Source: Trichomonas tenax (Eukaryota; Parabasalia; Trichomonadida; Trichomonadidae). From it: 17,799 nucleotides of DNA. The stretch is taken from contig JALKBU010001045.1 of assembly GCA_023091735.1 (NCBI GenBank), positions 1-17,799 on the forward strand, given 5' to 3'. This document shows, in pieces, positions 1-8,066 of the stretch. Position 1 is the stretch's first letter. Every line of letters starts with the position of its first letter. The notes below the pieces were generated by a model. It was not told the DNA's origin. It made no database searches and was given only the letters and a program-made list of their open reading frames with translations. The position numbers and the translations under genes are program-made.

Positions 1-303
1 GTTTATGTAAGAATAAAAATAAATAAAATTTAAAAGTAACTTAGTTTTTCCCACTATATATATTAGTTATTGTCCCCACTATATATAGTTACAAATTTTG
101 GCAACTAGCCCCCAAACATATACTACTAAGTAAGTAATATTAGATATTAGTAAGTAATTGATTGATATCTATCTCCGCTTGAATAATAAGTGCAATGTGC
201 TTACAACATTTAATACAGCACTCGATTTTCAATAACATGAGATTCTTTTTGTTGAAATTCTTGTTGTTCACTAGCCAATAAGATCAAAATATTATTTCAC
301 TCA
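1..303. other. Intergenic, short direct repeat
   Basis: No gene is seen. The string cccactatata occurs at 50-60 and again at 75-85, a 25-bp period, followed by related text ending in gtta. The string agtaagtaat also occurs twice between about 127 and 160. These look like simple local duplications in AT-rich DNA. Confidence 0.5.
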
Positions 304-621
304 ATGAATTGTTTTCATAAAATTATTTTTGCAAAAACAATGTTTACAGATATTGAATTCCGTTCAAACAATAAATTGACGATCGACCAATATGCTTTTA
401 GTAATTGTGCATTGATTAACAAAATAGTCTTCAACACTACATCAAATATAATTTCAAGAGATAAAGACTTCAATGGTCTTAAACTTTTAAAAAGTATCTC
501 AATCCATTAATTGATATCAGAAATAGGTGTTGGATGATTTAGTACCTTTGGATTGACTAGTGTCATATTTGAATCTAATTCATTTGCATCAAGAAGATTA
601 AATTCAATCACTAACAAATAA
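304..621 (+). pseudogene. BspA-like leucine-rich-repeat gene fragment
   Basis: One reading frame starts at an ATG at 304 and gives 68 residues before a stop at 508-510. The same frame then meets stops at 535-537 and 619-621. The first part contains LTIDQYAFSNCALINKIVF and the part after the second stop contains GLTSVIFESNS. Both resemble the repeat of BspA-type (TpLRR/LRR_5) proteins, in which an AF..C stretch alternates with a short beta strand. In trichomonads this is a very large family, often surface-exposed, thought to act in adhesion. Only about two repeats remain and there is no membrane anchor, so I read it as a decayed fragment. A 103-residue open frame on the opposite strand (507-818) overlaps it and matches nothing I know. 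Confidence 0.45.
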
Positions 622-881
622 TCGTTTTTTAAATTTTGATGTTTCTCCAGCAAAATAGTATTAACATCTCCACATGACACCCATATCTTAAATGGAATTG
701 CGAAAATAAAAAAAGCTCTCATCAAGTATCGTCCGACATATTGTGAACCATTTTTAGAGGTAAATTCATATTGATAATACAATGGTGAATCTAAAAACAC
801 AAAAAATAAACAGAACAAACAAACAAAAATGAAAATCCAAAAAAATGTTCACTGTCAAATATCAATATTTCGCGTGAACAC

Positions 882-1886
882 TCACTTTCTTGAGCTCAGT
901 GGGTATTTCCTAGCAGATTTGAAAGAAGGCTGAGAGTTCCTCTGTGAAACTACGACTTTCATCAATGATCCAATTTCTCTTGAAGTTTTGGCTGATGGTG
1001 CAATGTGGGCTATTTCTACAGGGATTTCGAGTCTCGTGATCTGTTTTCTATAATCTTCTCTTTTTGTATGCTTTGATAAACTATCATTTTTATTTTGAGT
1101 GTTTTGGGAAGAATTATTAGGATCAAGAGTATTAGAATCGATTGTGAGTTTGTTTAGATCGTCCATAGACTTCTTATATGCATATTTATCATTTGATGAT
1201 TTTGATATTTTGTTTGCATCATTTTTCGAAGTATTTTCATTTTCAATTACATTTGTTTGTTCTTCTGACATCAAATTTAGATTAGGTGTTTGCGTCTCTT
1301 GATCAAAACTTTCGATATTCTTGTTTGACTCGAACACTTCATGTAATCTCTCGTATAATTTGTCTTCTTCATTATTCTTCTTAGTGAATGCTTGCTCTAA
1401 AGCTGTTAATCTTCGATTCAAATCAATAATTGATCTAAGTGATGATAATTCGCCTGAATTGGAGAGTATCTTATCAAGCTTATCAACGTAATTGTTTAAT
1501 TTCGATTGCATTGAGATCATTGGTTCAATTGTCTTTTCGAGTTTGCTAATTCTTGTTGAAAGTTCTTGGTATACCCCAGATAGACTGGATCCAAACTGTT
1601 TTTGGAACATATCAAATCTGATATCAATTTCTTGCATAATTTTGGTGTAACTTGGGTACAAGTCGTCAAATTTCTTGTAAAACTTGTCATTTAGGTCCAA
1701 AACCATTATTTCCAATTCGTTAAATCGTTTTAGGGGAACAAGATTAGAAAGCACAATTTTAATATTCGCAATATCCTTTGAATGTTGTGCTACTTCGTCA
1801 TTAAGGAAAGTCAAAATGTCTCTTACATTATCTACGTTAACTGATAACTTGAGAAGAGGCTTTTTTTCAGGTTCTTCTGTTTGCAT
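882..1886 (-). CDS. Coiled-coil protein of unknown function
   Basis: A 334-residue intact reading frame that I do not recognise as a named family. Residues about 15-185 are rich in heptad-like Leu/Ile/Met spacing with charged residues between, and predict as long helices or coiled coil. Residues about 190-280 are an Asn/Ser/Lys/Glu-rich, probably disordered linker. The C-terminal 50 residues are basic (several Arg, Lys and Ser; ending SSRK). No signal peptide or membrane segment is visible. Residues 196-200 read QETQT; a TQT core is the usual shape of dynein light chain LC8 binding sites, which often lie in disordered stretches next to coiled coils, so a scaffold or cytoskeletal role is possible but only inferred. 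The start is supported by an initiator-like TCATT whose A lies 11 nt upstream of the ATG. Confidence 0.8.
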   Translation of the reverse strand: MQTEEPEKKPLLKLSVNVDNVRDILTFLNDEVAQHSKDIANIKIVLSNLVPLKRFNELEIMVLDLNDKFYKKFDDLYPSYTKIMQEIDIRFDMFQKQFGSSLSGVYQELSTRISKLEKTIEPMISMQSKLNNYVDKLDKILSNSGELSSLRSIIDLNRRLTALEQAFTKKNNEEDKLYERLHEVFESNKNIESFDQETQTPNLNLMSEEQTNVIENENTSKNDANKISKSSNDKYAYKKSMDDLNKLTIDSNTLDPNNSSQNTQNKNDSLSKHTKREDYRKQITRLEIPVEIAHIAPSAKTSREIGSLMKVVVSQRNSQPSFKSARKYPLSSRK

Positions 1887-1894
1887 TTTGGAAA

Positions 1895-1899
1895 AATGA
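1895..1899 (-). promoter_or_regulatory. Initiator (Inr) of the coiled-coil gene
   Basis: On the minus strand the bases read TCATT, which matches the trichomonad initiator TCA(+1)Py(T/A). The +1 A would be at 1897, 11 nt upstream of the ATG at 1886. Leaders of this length are normal in trichomonads. The motif is short and common in AT-rich DNA, so position is the main support. Confidence 0.5.
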
Positions 1900-2001
1900 A
1901 TTAATTTTTGAAAATTTAATACATGCTAATTTAAATATTATAAAAAATTTGAAAAACCATATGAAAAAATTTTGATGTATTATTGAACAATAGTAGTATT
2001 G

Positions 2002-2539
2002 TAGGGGGTACCGATAGAACCCTTCAAAATCATAAGTCTTTTATCTCATTTTTGATGGTTTCACTTTTGTTCGACACTATGGGAAAGTGTATTTCAACAA
2101 AAAACATAGAAACAGTTATATAAAGCGTGTTTATGATCTGAGGGTCCAGACTCTTCACAAGTCTTTTAAATCTAGTTGAACACGTTTTATATTACTCAAA
2201 AATAAGTTCATTTAATTTTAAATCTAGTTGAACACGTTCATTTATTTTTAAATTAATTCAAATATGCCTAATTTATCATCTGTTGGTGAAATAATATTTG
2301 GTAAATAGTTTAAAAATTCATATCTATGGTTCCGCTTAATAAAATGTTCCTCCATATATTTTTTATATGTTTCATATTTAATATTTCTATGTGTGTATTT
2401 TGGATTATATTGTTGAATTTCTTTTCTACTCTATCCTTCAGGTCTGCTATATATTTTTTCATGCATTTCTTTTATCTTCTTCATATCATTAATTTCAATG
2501 GTAGCACCTTTAAATTTTCCAGCACCTCGGTACCCCCTA
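2002..2539. mobile_element. Short TA-flanked element with 11-bp terminal inverted repeats
   Basis: GGGGGTACCGA at 2004-2014 is matched by its exact reverse complement at 2527-2537. A TA dinucleotide lies directly outside each end (2002-2003 and 2538-2539), as expected for the TA target duplication of Tc1/mariner-type transposons. The 14-bp strings including the flanking bases (2001-2014 and 2527-2540) are also perfect inverted copies. The interior is about 534 bp and has no intact gene. On the minus strand it holds a short Lys/Glu-rich open stretch (for example IEINDMKKIKEMHEKIYS) that could be a coding remnant, but it is interrupted. Best read as a non-autonomous (MITE-like) or internally deleted element; the family is not identified. 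Confidence 0.4.
2164..2238. repeat. 23-bp direct repeat pair
   Basis: The 23-bp string at 2164-2186, containing aaatctagttgaacacg, occurs again identically at 2216-2238, 52 bp downstream. A second overlapping duplication, gttcattta followed by a T-run and aaa, sits at about 2206 and 2236. The pair lies inside the TA-flanked element and looks like a local tandem duplication. Confidence 0.7.
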
Positions 2540-2649
2540 CTAACAATGGATGAATAAAAAAATAAGATGTATTTTATATAAAGGAATGCATTTAAATTAA
2601 AGAAATAATGGAATTCATTCCAAATTTAAGGGAAAATATACGAATGGAA

Positions 2650-2749
2650 AATTATTCAATTAGGAGCTTTTATTATGTATTATTTGTAATATGTTACTAT
2701 GTTGTTGGCATGTGACATATTTATAATATATATTGCTATTTACTCAATA
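2650..2749 (+). repeat. 100-bp dispersed repeat, copy 1 (inverted partner at 8689-8788)
   Basis: This 100-bp stretch, starting aattattcaattaggagc, is present as its reverse complement at 8689-8788 with a single mismatch by hand alignment. Similarity largely stops at both edges, apart from a weak GCTGAT(AT)CA match just past the inner end. No target duplication is apparent outside either copy. It could be a pair of MITE copies or the terminal repeats of an element about 6.1 kb long. Confidence 0.9.
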
Positions 2750-3110
2750 ATAAGCTGATATCAACTTGTTAATGAAAAATATGAAACGATATTATATATG
2801 TTTAATACAACAACTATGTATGGCATCACACAAGAGTTATATTTGCCCATACATGTTTGAACTGGTTCTGACCCCCAGAGTTGATACATTTCTGAAAAAA
2901 GCAGATTTGTCAAGAATTAGTTGACTCCTATCAATATGCTTTATATGTGTGCAAATAGATTGTCGCTATGAAGTTCCCATATTGAAAAACGCACGCAAAT
3001 AATGACAAAATTATTCCTTGATGTGTATTTTTATTCTAAAAAGACGTAGAATGGTTGTAGCAGGGGATAACAAAGACGTGTTTTAAATTAAAAACGAAAA
3101 AAAAGGAAAA
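2750..3110. other. Intergenic, no gene seen
   Basis: AT-rich sequence between the 100-bp repeat and the 3' end of the phosphopantetheine adenylyltransferase gene. I see no coding or structural signal here beyond short A/T runs. Confidence 0.4.
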
Positions 3111-3827
3111 TTAGACTTGATCGATACTTTCTTTGGAACGTAACATTGTTGAGGACAGTCTTTCACCATTAGCAGTAACCAATGGAATAGAAATGATGTC
3201 AATTGGAGGAAGATTCTTTTCCTTTCTTAAATCTTTAACAAATTTAGCACCAGAAGTTGTCTCCTGGGAAACAACAAGTAAATCTAAATCGCCTGGTCTA
3301 CCAACTGGGCCAGCAACATCACTAATTGCCTCGATTTGAAGAACAATTCCTGGGTTGATCTTGAAAATCATCTCTGATGTCTTCGCAATGCGTTTGTGGA
3401 GGGGTTCAATCTTGTCAGCGAATTGTTTTTTGGCAACATTTGTTGATACTCCACATATAACTTTATTATTTGCATATAATGCTGTTGCTGTGAGCAAAAG
3501 CTTATGCCCGTAGTGAAGTTTATCAAATGTGCCGCCAACGGCGACGATGTTTGCTCTACTTGAATTGTATGGCTCAAATTCGAATTCCTGGTACTCGATT
3601 GTCTTTTCATCTGGAACTACTCCATACGCTGGTATTAGTGTTATCTCAGTTTTGTTCTGTTGTAAAGCAATTTCGTAAATTTTAGCAATTGTTGGAATAA
3701 CAAGTTTGTTGTAAGGATCTTCGAATGTTATTGTGATATCTGAAGGGCCCGTTTGCTTTGCGATGAATTCTGATATACCTTTGACCGGAATTTTCACTTT
3801 AGTGTCGACAATTGGAATGAAAAACAT
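3111..3827 (-). CDS. Phosphopantetheine adenylyltransferase (PPAT), eukaryotic/archaeal type
   Basis: Transfers AMP from ATP to 4'-phosphopantetheine to make dephospho-CoA and pyrophosphate, the fourth step of coenzyme A synthesis from pantothenate, in the cytosol. The 238-residue protein has a poorly conserved N-terminal region (1-90) and a nucleotidyltransferase domain (about 92-235). The nucleotide-binding signature GGTFDKLHYGHK is at 98-109, with the HxGH motif as HYGH at 105-108. VSQETTSGA (186-194) resembles the VS.ET..G segment of eukaryotic and archaeal PPATs, and LSSTMLR (224-230) is the ISSTxxR-type ATP-binding motif. All key motifs are present, so it should be active. In animals PPAT is fused to dephospho-CoA kinase in COASY; here the frame stops after PPAT, so the kinase must be encoded elsewhere. 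The first ATG (MFFIPIVDTK) is used; no clear initiator is seen, only a TCATC about 30 nt upstream. Confidence 0.93.
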   Translation of the reverse strand: MFFIPIVDTKVKIPVKGISEFIAKQTGPSDITITFEDPYNKLVIPTIAKIYEIALQQNKTEITLIPAYGVVPDEKTIEYQEFEFEPYNSSRANIVAVGGTFDKLHYGHKLLLTATALYANNKVICGVSTNVAKKQFADKIEPLHKRIAKTSEMIFKINPGIVLQIEAISDVAGPVGRPGDLDLLVVSQETTSGAKFVKDLRKEKNLPPIDIISIPLVTANGERLSSTMLRSKESIDQV

Positions 3828-4159
3828 TTATCTTTTTGTCACATTTTTATTTCCGATGAAAATTTTTGATATTTTGATATAAAAGTTCAAAATGTCTATT
3901 TTCAATTCACAAATCATTTCATTGAGTCCACACAAAGTCATATAGCGTACGGAAATCCCTCAATCTTCCAATTGATATGCATTCTTCACATAACAAGGAT
4001 CATATTTATCGACTTTTTGAATTATCTTCCAGACCAAATTTCCTGCAGAATGAAAAAATGAGATAAAGAAGGTTATTTTGTCTGGAAGATTGCAAAAATG
4101 GGAATCAGGAAAATTCCAAAATATCTTCCAGGTTTGAATCCCTAATAGTTGATTTAGAT
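3828..4159. other. Upstream region of PPAT with an 11-bp inverted repeat
   Basis: No gene is seen. The string atcttccagac at 4024-4034 is matched by its perfect reverse complement at 4080-4090. Related atcttcca strings occur at about 3963 and 4132. The inverted pair could form a stem with a loop of about 45 nt. Confidence 0.4.
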
Positions 4160-4480
4160 TTGGAAAGGTTATCCAAGTTTTATTTCATACGGTGGAAATG
4201 AATAATATGAAATTGATGGAATTTTCTTGGCACTCTGAATATGCATTCTAAGCCTATCTTAGATTTATATATTGCATAATGATCGAATTCGAACTTGAAT
4301 CTCCATATTCAACTAAGATTTCATTGTTGAATATTGTAATTCCAGTATGTACTTTGTATGGAAAACCTGAAATGATACGATGATAGTATCTTGCCGCTGA
4401 TATAATATTAAAAAAAAATAATCGCCAAATAATTTCGAATTGAAGACATGAGTACCACTACCATGCTAATTTCAAACATG
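4160..4480 (-). pseudogene. Maf-like nucleotide pyrophosphatase relic
   Basis: Minus-strand reading with several breaks. The clearest run (ending at a TAG at 4254-4256) contains AARYYHRIISG, then YKVHTGITI, then VEYGDSS and IIMQYI. These follow the order of conserved Maf/HAM1-like segments: the AA..ML..LSG helix, the H.V.TGV strand, the F...T.V.F strand and the I..Y(I/V) helix. Upstream in another frame, SGTHVFNSKLFG resembles the (A)DT.V...G.I..KP motif. Downstream, past stops, NAYSECQ resembles AGAYGIQ. Maf proteins hydrolyse non-canonical or modified nucleoside triphosphates. At least one frameshift and several stops exclude a functional product. The assignment rests on pattern matching by eye; no N-terminal SSSPRR motif was found. 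Confidence 0.5.
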
Positions 4481-4604
4481 ATAGTATGTTATAATAATGA
4501 ATTACTCTATAAATTTTATCAAATATTTTATATCCTTTACAAAACGTATTTCTGTATACGCATTCTTACAAAACATATCATGACTAATAACTATTAATTT
4601 TAGC

Positions 4605-4826
4605 TCAAATTATTATAAAATGTAAATCATATCTTAAAGAATATTGCAAATTATAAGTGACACGACTTGGAGCTTCATTCAGGTGTGATATGCCAACTAA
4701 AATTGATTCAGATTTCCTAACATCTTGATCTAGGTGATTACAAATGATTAGCTCAGAACTGATATCCCCATGATGGAACAACGCCTCAGCAAAATTTATA
4801 GCCGCGTGACTTGAAGAACCAGAAAA
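4605..4826 (-). other. Stop-free run, possible gene relic
   Basis: A 73-codon minus-strand stretch between stops at 4827-4829 and 4605-4607 has no ATG but a protein-like composition, for example HAAINFAEALFHHGD, which resembles a tetratricopeptide or Sel1 helix. Part of it, near 4640-4670, resembles DNA near 5165-5200. In DNA this AT-rich, a few runs of this length are expected by chance, so the coding reading is weak. Confidence 0.2.
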
Positions 4827-4829
4827 CTA

Positions 4830-5565
4830 TCACTCATATAGCCAAAAAAATGCAAAATACATATTTTGTTTAAATAATGGTGTTTTGTTGAATTTTGAGC
4901 TAGCAAGTGGATAATATATGCTATAGAGATGCTGTATTTTAGTATATTTGAGCAAAATAAAATTTAGTGCAAAAAACGAACATCTCACAATTATTTTTCG
5001 ATTTTAAGCAGAAAATATTACTAAACACAATATATAGAATACAAAAAGTGAATCAAAACAATTTTTAAGGGTTAATTTTGAAGGGTCTGGCTGGAGTTAA
5101 TGCATATATTTAACAATGGATATGTATAGGGTATATACTGTTAATGCTATTTATTTAATTATTTTAAAAAATATTGCAAATTCAGAGTGCCACACCTTCT
5201 GGGCAGTTAAATTTTTATACGCAAAGTCGGCGAAACTCGTTTTTTAACTCACTGGATTAACTTCTTGCGAAGTTATTGAACCCCAATGTATAAAATTCTG
5301 TTGTACATGATATATTAAAGAATTAGCTAACAAAGTCTATATTTCATTAAAATATTAGATATATCTTGCATCAAAAACATTGATTTGCGATAATGTGCTT
5401 TACTCATTATAATATATTATATTACCATTGTATAGCATTTTTATAACGTAAAATAGATTGTTGTCGATGATAAATAGGTAAATCTAATCACAAATATGCT
5501 TTTTAAGCTTTTTTTGGAAAAAGGTCTACTAAAATCATTGTATTTTAAGGAGAATTATATAATTC
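4830..5565. other. Intergenic with weak duplicated segment
   Basis: No intact gene. The string aatattgcaaatt at about 5170-5182, followed by agtg.cac, repeats the same arrangement at about 4641-4664. Otherwise the stretch is AT-rich with no feature I can support. Confidence 0.3.
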
Positions 5566-6287
5566 ATGAAATCTGTCTTCGATTCAACGAAAATCAAATG
5601 CATCCCAGAAATCATTCGGTGCATCAAAACATCAATGTACACATCAGATCTTCAACAAGGCATTCACGATTTCGACAAGAAATCTCTTGTCTCTGTCAAC
5701 GTAGAACTTCGAAATAAAATCAAATCTCTTGAATCATTTCAATTTGCTCAAATACAACACAATTTTAATATCAATTCCCTGAAGAAACTTGGCAAAAACC
5801 CCGTTTTTTTAAAATTATATGATATCTTCAAAAGATTGAAGAAGAAAACGACAGAATAGCACTCGAATTCGGAATCAGAGAGAAATTTTGTGATGTGGTT
5901 AATGATTATGGCCACACTATTCTGACTTATGGTGCATATAAAAACAACTTCAGACTCGCTAAGATTCTGGTTGAATCAGGTGCAGATTATTTGCATTGTG
6001 AATGTTATAGACGTATTGCTTATTGGTATTTCTGTTGGAATGGAAATCTCAAAGCTGTCAAATATTTTTCTCGTCTTCCAAATATTGATCAGAACTCTCC
6101 AGACAAAAATAATTATACAACATTGCATCCCGCTTCAACTCAAAATCGTAATGAAGTCTGCGAATTCCTTCTGAATCTTCCGCGAATCGACATCAACGCG
6201 AAAAATATAAGGAATAATACACCACTTTCAGTTGCAGCAAATCAAAAAATTACAGATCTTCTTCTAAAACATGGAGCTTTACGATAA
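5566..6287 (+). pseudogene. Ankyrin-repeat protein gene with one frameshift
   Basis: Two overlapping open frames form one gene. The first (ATG at 5566) gives 97 residues to a stop at 5857-5859. The protein-like sequence moves to the +2 frame at about 5822-5830, where QKIEEENDRIALEFGIRE leads into ankyrin repeats and ends at TAA 6285-6287. A missing base near 5828 would explain the shift. Repeats visible: GHTILTYGAYKNNFRLAKIL, then a block with NGNLKAVKYF, then YTTLHPASTQNRNEVCEFLL, then TPLSVAANQKITDLLLKHGA. This is the C-terminal repeat arrangement of the very large trichomonad ankyrin family, which mediate protein-protein contacts. Only about 85 residues precede the shift, shorter than typical N-terminal domains of the family, so the 5' end may be lost as well. 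The stop overlaps TAAA, the trichomonad polyadenylation signal. A sequencing error in the nearby T7 run cannot be excluded. Confidence 0.8.
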
Positions 6288-7307
6288 ACAAAATGTCATT
6301 GTTTATTAGATTCTTAAAATTTTCTATTTTTGAAATACGTATCTGCATGTGTCCTCGTAGAAGTATCCTAAAGTAAAAGTTATGTGTCCAAGTACCCAAT
6401 TTTTGTGATTTTTTCGTTTTTCGTGAAATCTGATCCACAAAGTCTAAAAAAGTCAAAAATAATGATTTTTATTAGAAATAACAAAATGCGAACTTTTATC
6501 GCCTGCGCACAGCATTTACTAAATCGAAATATGTTAAAATTTTGCAAAATATATAGAATGAAAGTTTCATAATAGAAACTGATGAATGTTTCATTTGATT
6601 GCTGATTCAAAATGCATTGGCTAAATAGTCTTTTCATCATTTAGTAGAAATGCTTAGATGCATAGCTTAACAATGCTGCAATGATTGAAGAAAGAAACTT
6701 GCCATGTAAAATGTCAAATGTCAAAAGACGATAGTGCACTTTTGTCCAACACTCTCGAATTTTACCGAAGATATATTTGGAAAATTGAAACTACAGAAAC
6801 ATGCTAAAAGTTAAGGCAAAAAGTTCCAGGAAAGTCCAATAATTCTAGTATATCGTCCTGTTTGATTTTAAATTATAATCACATTTATAAGTCTTCAAGT
6901 TAATATAACTTCCACTATATTCAATGTGATTATCTACTAGCTGCCATAGTTTTCAGCTTGAGCTTGGCTATGTTTGAGCAAGATATTTTTAGCAAATGTA
7001 AAAGATGACATGTAAATACATTTTTTGTCGTGTAGTATCACAAAAAATCCGTTAAAATTTAGTTCTTCGATTTAATGATAAATAATATGAGGGGTTGCTC
7101 CTCAGGGTCCTTGTCACTTTTTGTGCATGCTTTCCAAAAATAGTGTGCATTGGCATTAAAAAGGCCACTGCACAAAACAATGAGTCACCTCGTAAAGTGT
7201 TATATTGGCGGATTTTGATAAAGGTGGTATTTGATGTAAAGTGAAGAAATGTCAAAAATAAAATAAAGGGGAATATCTATTTTAATTTAATGACATTAAA
7301 AAGGAGA
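6288..7307. other. Intergenic with degenerate inverted repeats
   Basis: No gene is supported; the open frames between 6250 and 6640 overlap on both strands and have no family features. Near the 3' end, ttttgtgca (about 7118) pairs with tgcacaaaa (about 7172), and gaggggttgctcctc (7090-7104) is a small hairpin. The 23 bp at 7178-7200 recur inverted at 10557-10579 with two small differences. Confidence 0.4.
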
Positions 7308-7381
7308 TTTCGTGCTTTTTTGCTGCACTGTGCAACTACACAACACCCTGTAGCTGCACACAGCAGCAAAAATGGACGAAA
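7308..7381. repeat. Palindromic repeat, copy A
   Basis: Two 33-nt arms (7308-7340 and 7349-7381) are reverse complements at 28 of 33 positions around an 8-nt loop. The right arm reads tgtagctgcacacagcagc followed by an A-run and gacgaaa. The same arm sequence recurs at 7588, 8004 and 10376 and inverted at 7972-7993, so this is one member of a repeat family. Confidence 0.8.
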
Positions 7382-7494
7382 AAGACTTATGAAAAAAAAG
7401 TTTTGAAATAATTATCGACGCATGCCTATGTTTTTACTTTTTTAGCTGGTGAAGCCTTAGGATCACACATATTCAAGACATTCACCAGCTAAAA
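7349..7494 (+). repeat. Two-hairpin repeat unit 1
   Basis: A 146-bp unit that begins with the right arm of palindrome A, passes through a spacer with cgacgcatgc, and ends in a second hairpin. In that hairpin ttttagctggtgaa (7440-7453) pairs perfectly with ttcaccagctaaaa (7481-7494) around a 27-nt loop. Units 2 and 3 share this order of blocks. Confidence 0.75.
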
Positions 7495-7529
7495 GGGGCA
7501 AAAAAGGCTTCATCCTCGATTATAATAAG

Positions 7530-7636
7530 AAATAAAAAGCGTGCCATTCGTCTATTTTTGTTGATGTGAACAACCTTATTGTATATAGTGGTTGCACATA
7601 ACAGCAAAAATGAATGAAAAGCATGCTTTTTTATTT
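7530..7636. repeat. Palindromic repeat, copy B
   Basis: Arms 7530-7575 and 7590-7636 are imperfect reverse complements around a 14-nt loop. The outer ends read aaataaaaagc, and the inner parts carry the family motif (gttgcacataacagc and an A-run). More diverged than copy A, but the stem spans about 46 nt. Confidence 0.65.
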
Positions 7637-7733
7637 CGAATTATAAATATCCAGAACAAAATCAAGTTTTTTGATTCTTTAGCTAGTGAAAATATTAGAT
7701 ATATGGGGTTCTAAAGCTTTACTAACTAAAGAA
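7588..7733 (+). repeat. Two-hairpin repeat unit 2
   Basis: Second 146-bp copy, starting 239 bp after unit 1. It starts gtggttgcacataacagc and ends in a hairpin of ttctttagctagtgaa (7675-7690) with tttactaactaaagaa (7718-7733), 14 of 16 positions complementary, around a 27-nt loop of the same length as in unit 1. Confidence 0.7.
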
Positions 7734-7837
7734 GCAAAAAAAAACATCGGTCTGCACTGAGATAACATCGATTTAAAACTTTTTTCAAGCTTTGCTTTTT
7801 GTGAATCGAAGTTATATCGGCAACAAAACCGAGATCC

Positions 7838-7993
7838 CTCGCTTCTTTAGCAGAGATTGCCTAAGCTTCATGTTCTACTAAGGTTTCACTTGCTAAAGAA
7901 GCGAGAAATCTCTGCATGCATCGAAATAATTTTGATGCATAGCTTTCTTCTTAAAAGTGCTTTTCGTCCAGCTTTGCTGCTGCGCACAGCTAC
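7838..7993 (-). repeat. Two-hairpin repeat unit 3 (inverted)
   Basis: Inverted copy. Read on the minus strand it starts GTAGCTGTGCGCAGCAGC (18 of 21 bases including the next three match unit 1), continues through GGACGAAAAGCAC and GATGCATGC, and ends in the TTTAGC hairpin. Here ctcgcttctttagca (7838-7852) pairs perfectly with tgctaaagaagcgag (7891-7905). The loop is longer (38 nt) than in units 1 and 2. Confidence 0.75.
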
Positions 7994-8066
7994 GGAATAT
8001 AGTGTAGTTGCACACAGCAACAAAAATATGTTGGGGCTGCGCATTTCGAAAATCCTCGAAAAGCAC
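7957..8066. repeat. Palindromic repeat, copy C
   Basis: Outer arms gtgcttttcg (7957-7966) and cgaaaagcac (8057-8066) are perfect reverse complements. Inner arms 7972-7993 and 8004-8025 match at 16 of 22 positions around a 10-nt loop. The 42 bp at 7987-8028 match 10359-10400 (copy D) at 39 positions. Confidence 0.7.

Noticed and set aside
507..818. 103-codon minus-strand open frame
   Set aside because: No recognisable motif, and it overlaps the BspA-like relic. Kept as a finding about strand ambiguity but not annotated as a gene.
1099..1899. Plus-strand open frames inside 882-1886
   Set aside because: Antisense shadows of the coiled-coil gene; hydrophobic and Phe/Ser-rich as expected from its complement.
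3133..3610. Open frames on both strands within the PPAT gene
   Set aside because: Shadows of the PPAT reading frame, which carries all family motifs.
6250..6640. Overlapping short frames on both strands downstream of the ankyrin relic
   Set aside because: Low-complexity Ile/Phe/Lys translations with no family pattern; expected by chance.
7308..8066. CRISPR-like array
   Set aside because: Units are long, palindromic, diverged, in mixed orientation and in a eukaryotic context; spacing is not regular and no cas genes are present.
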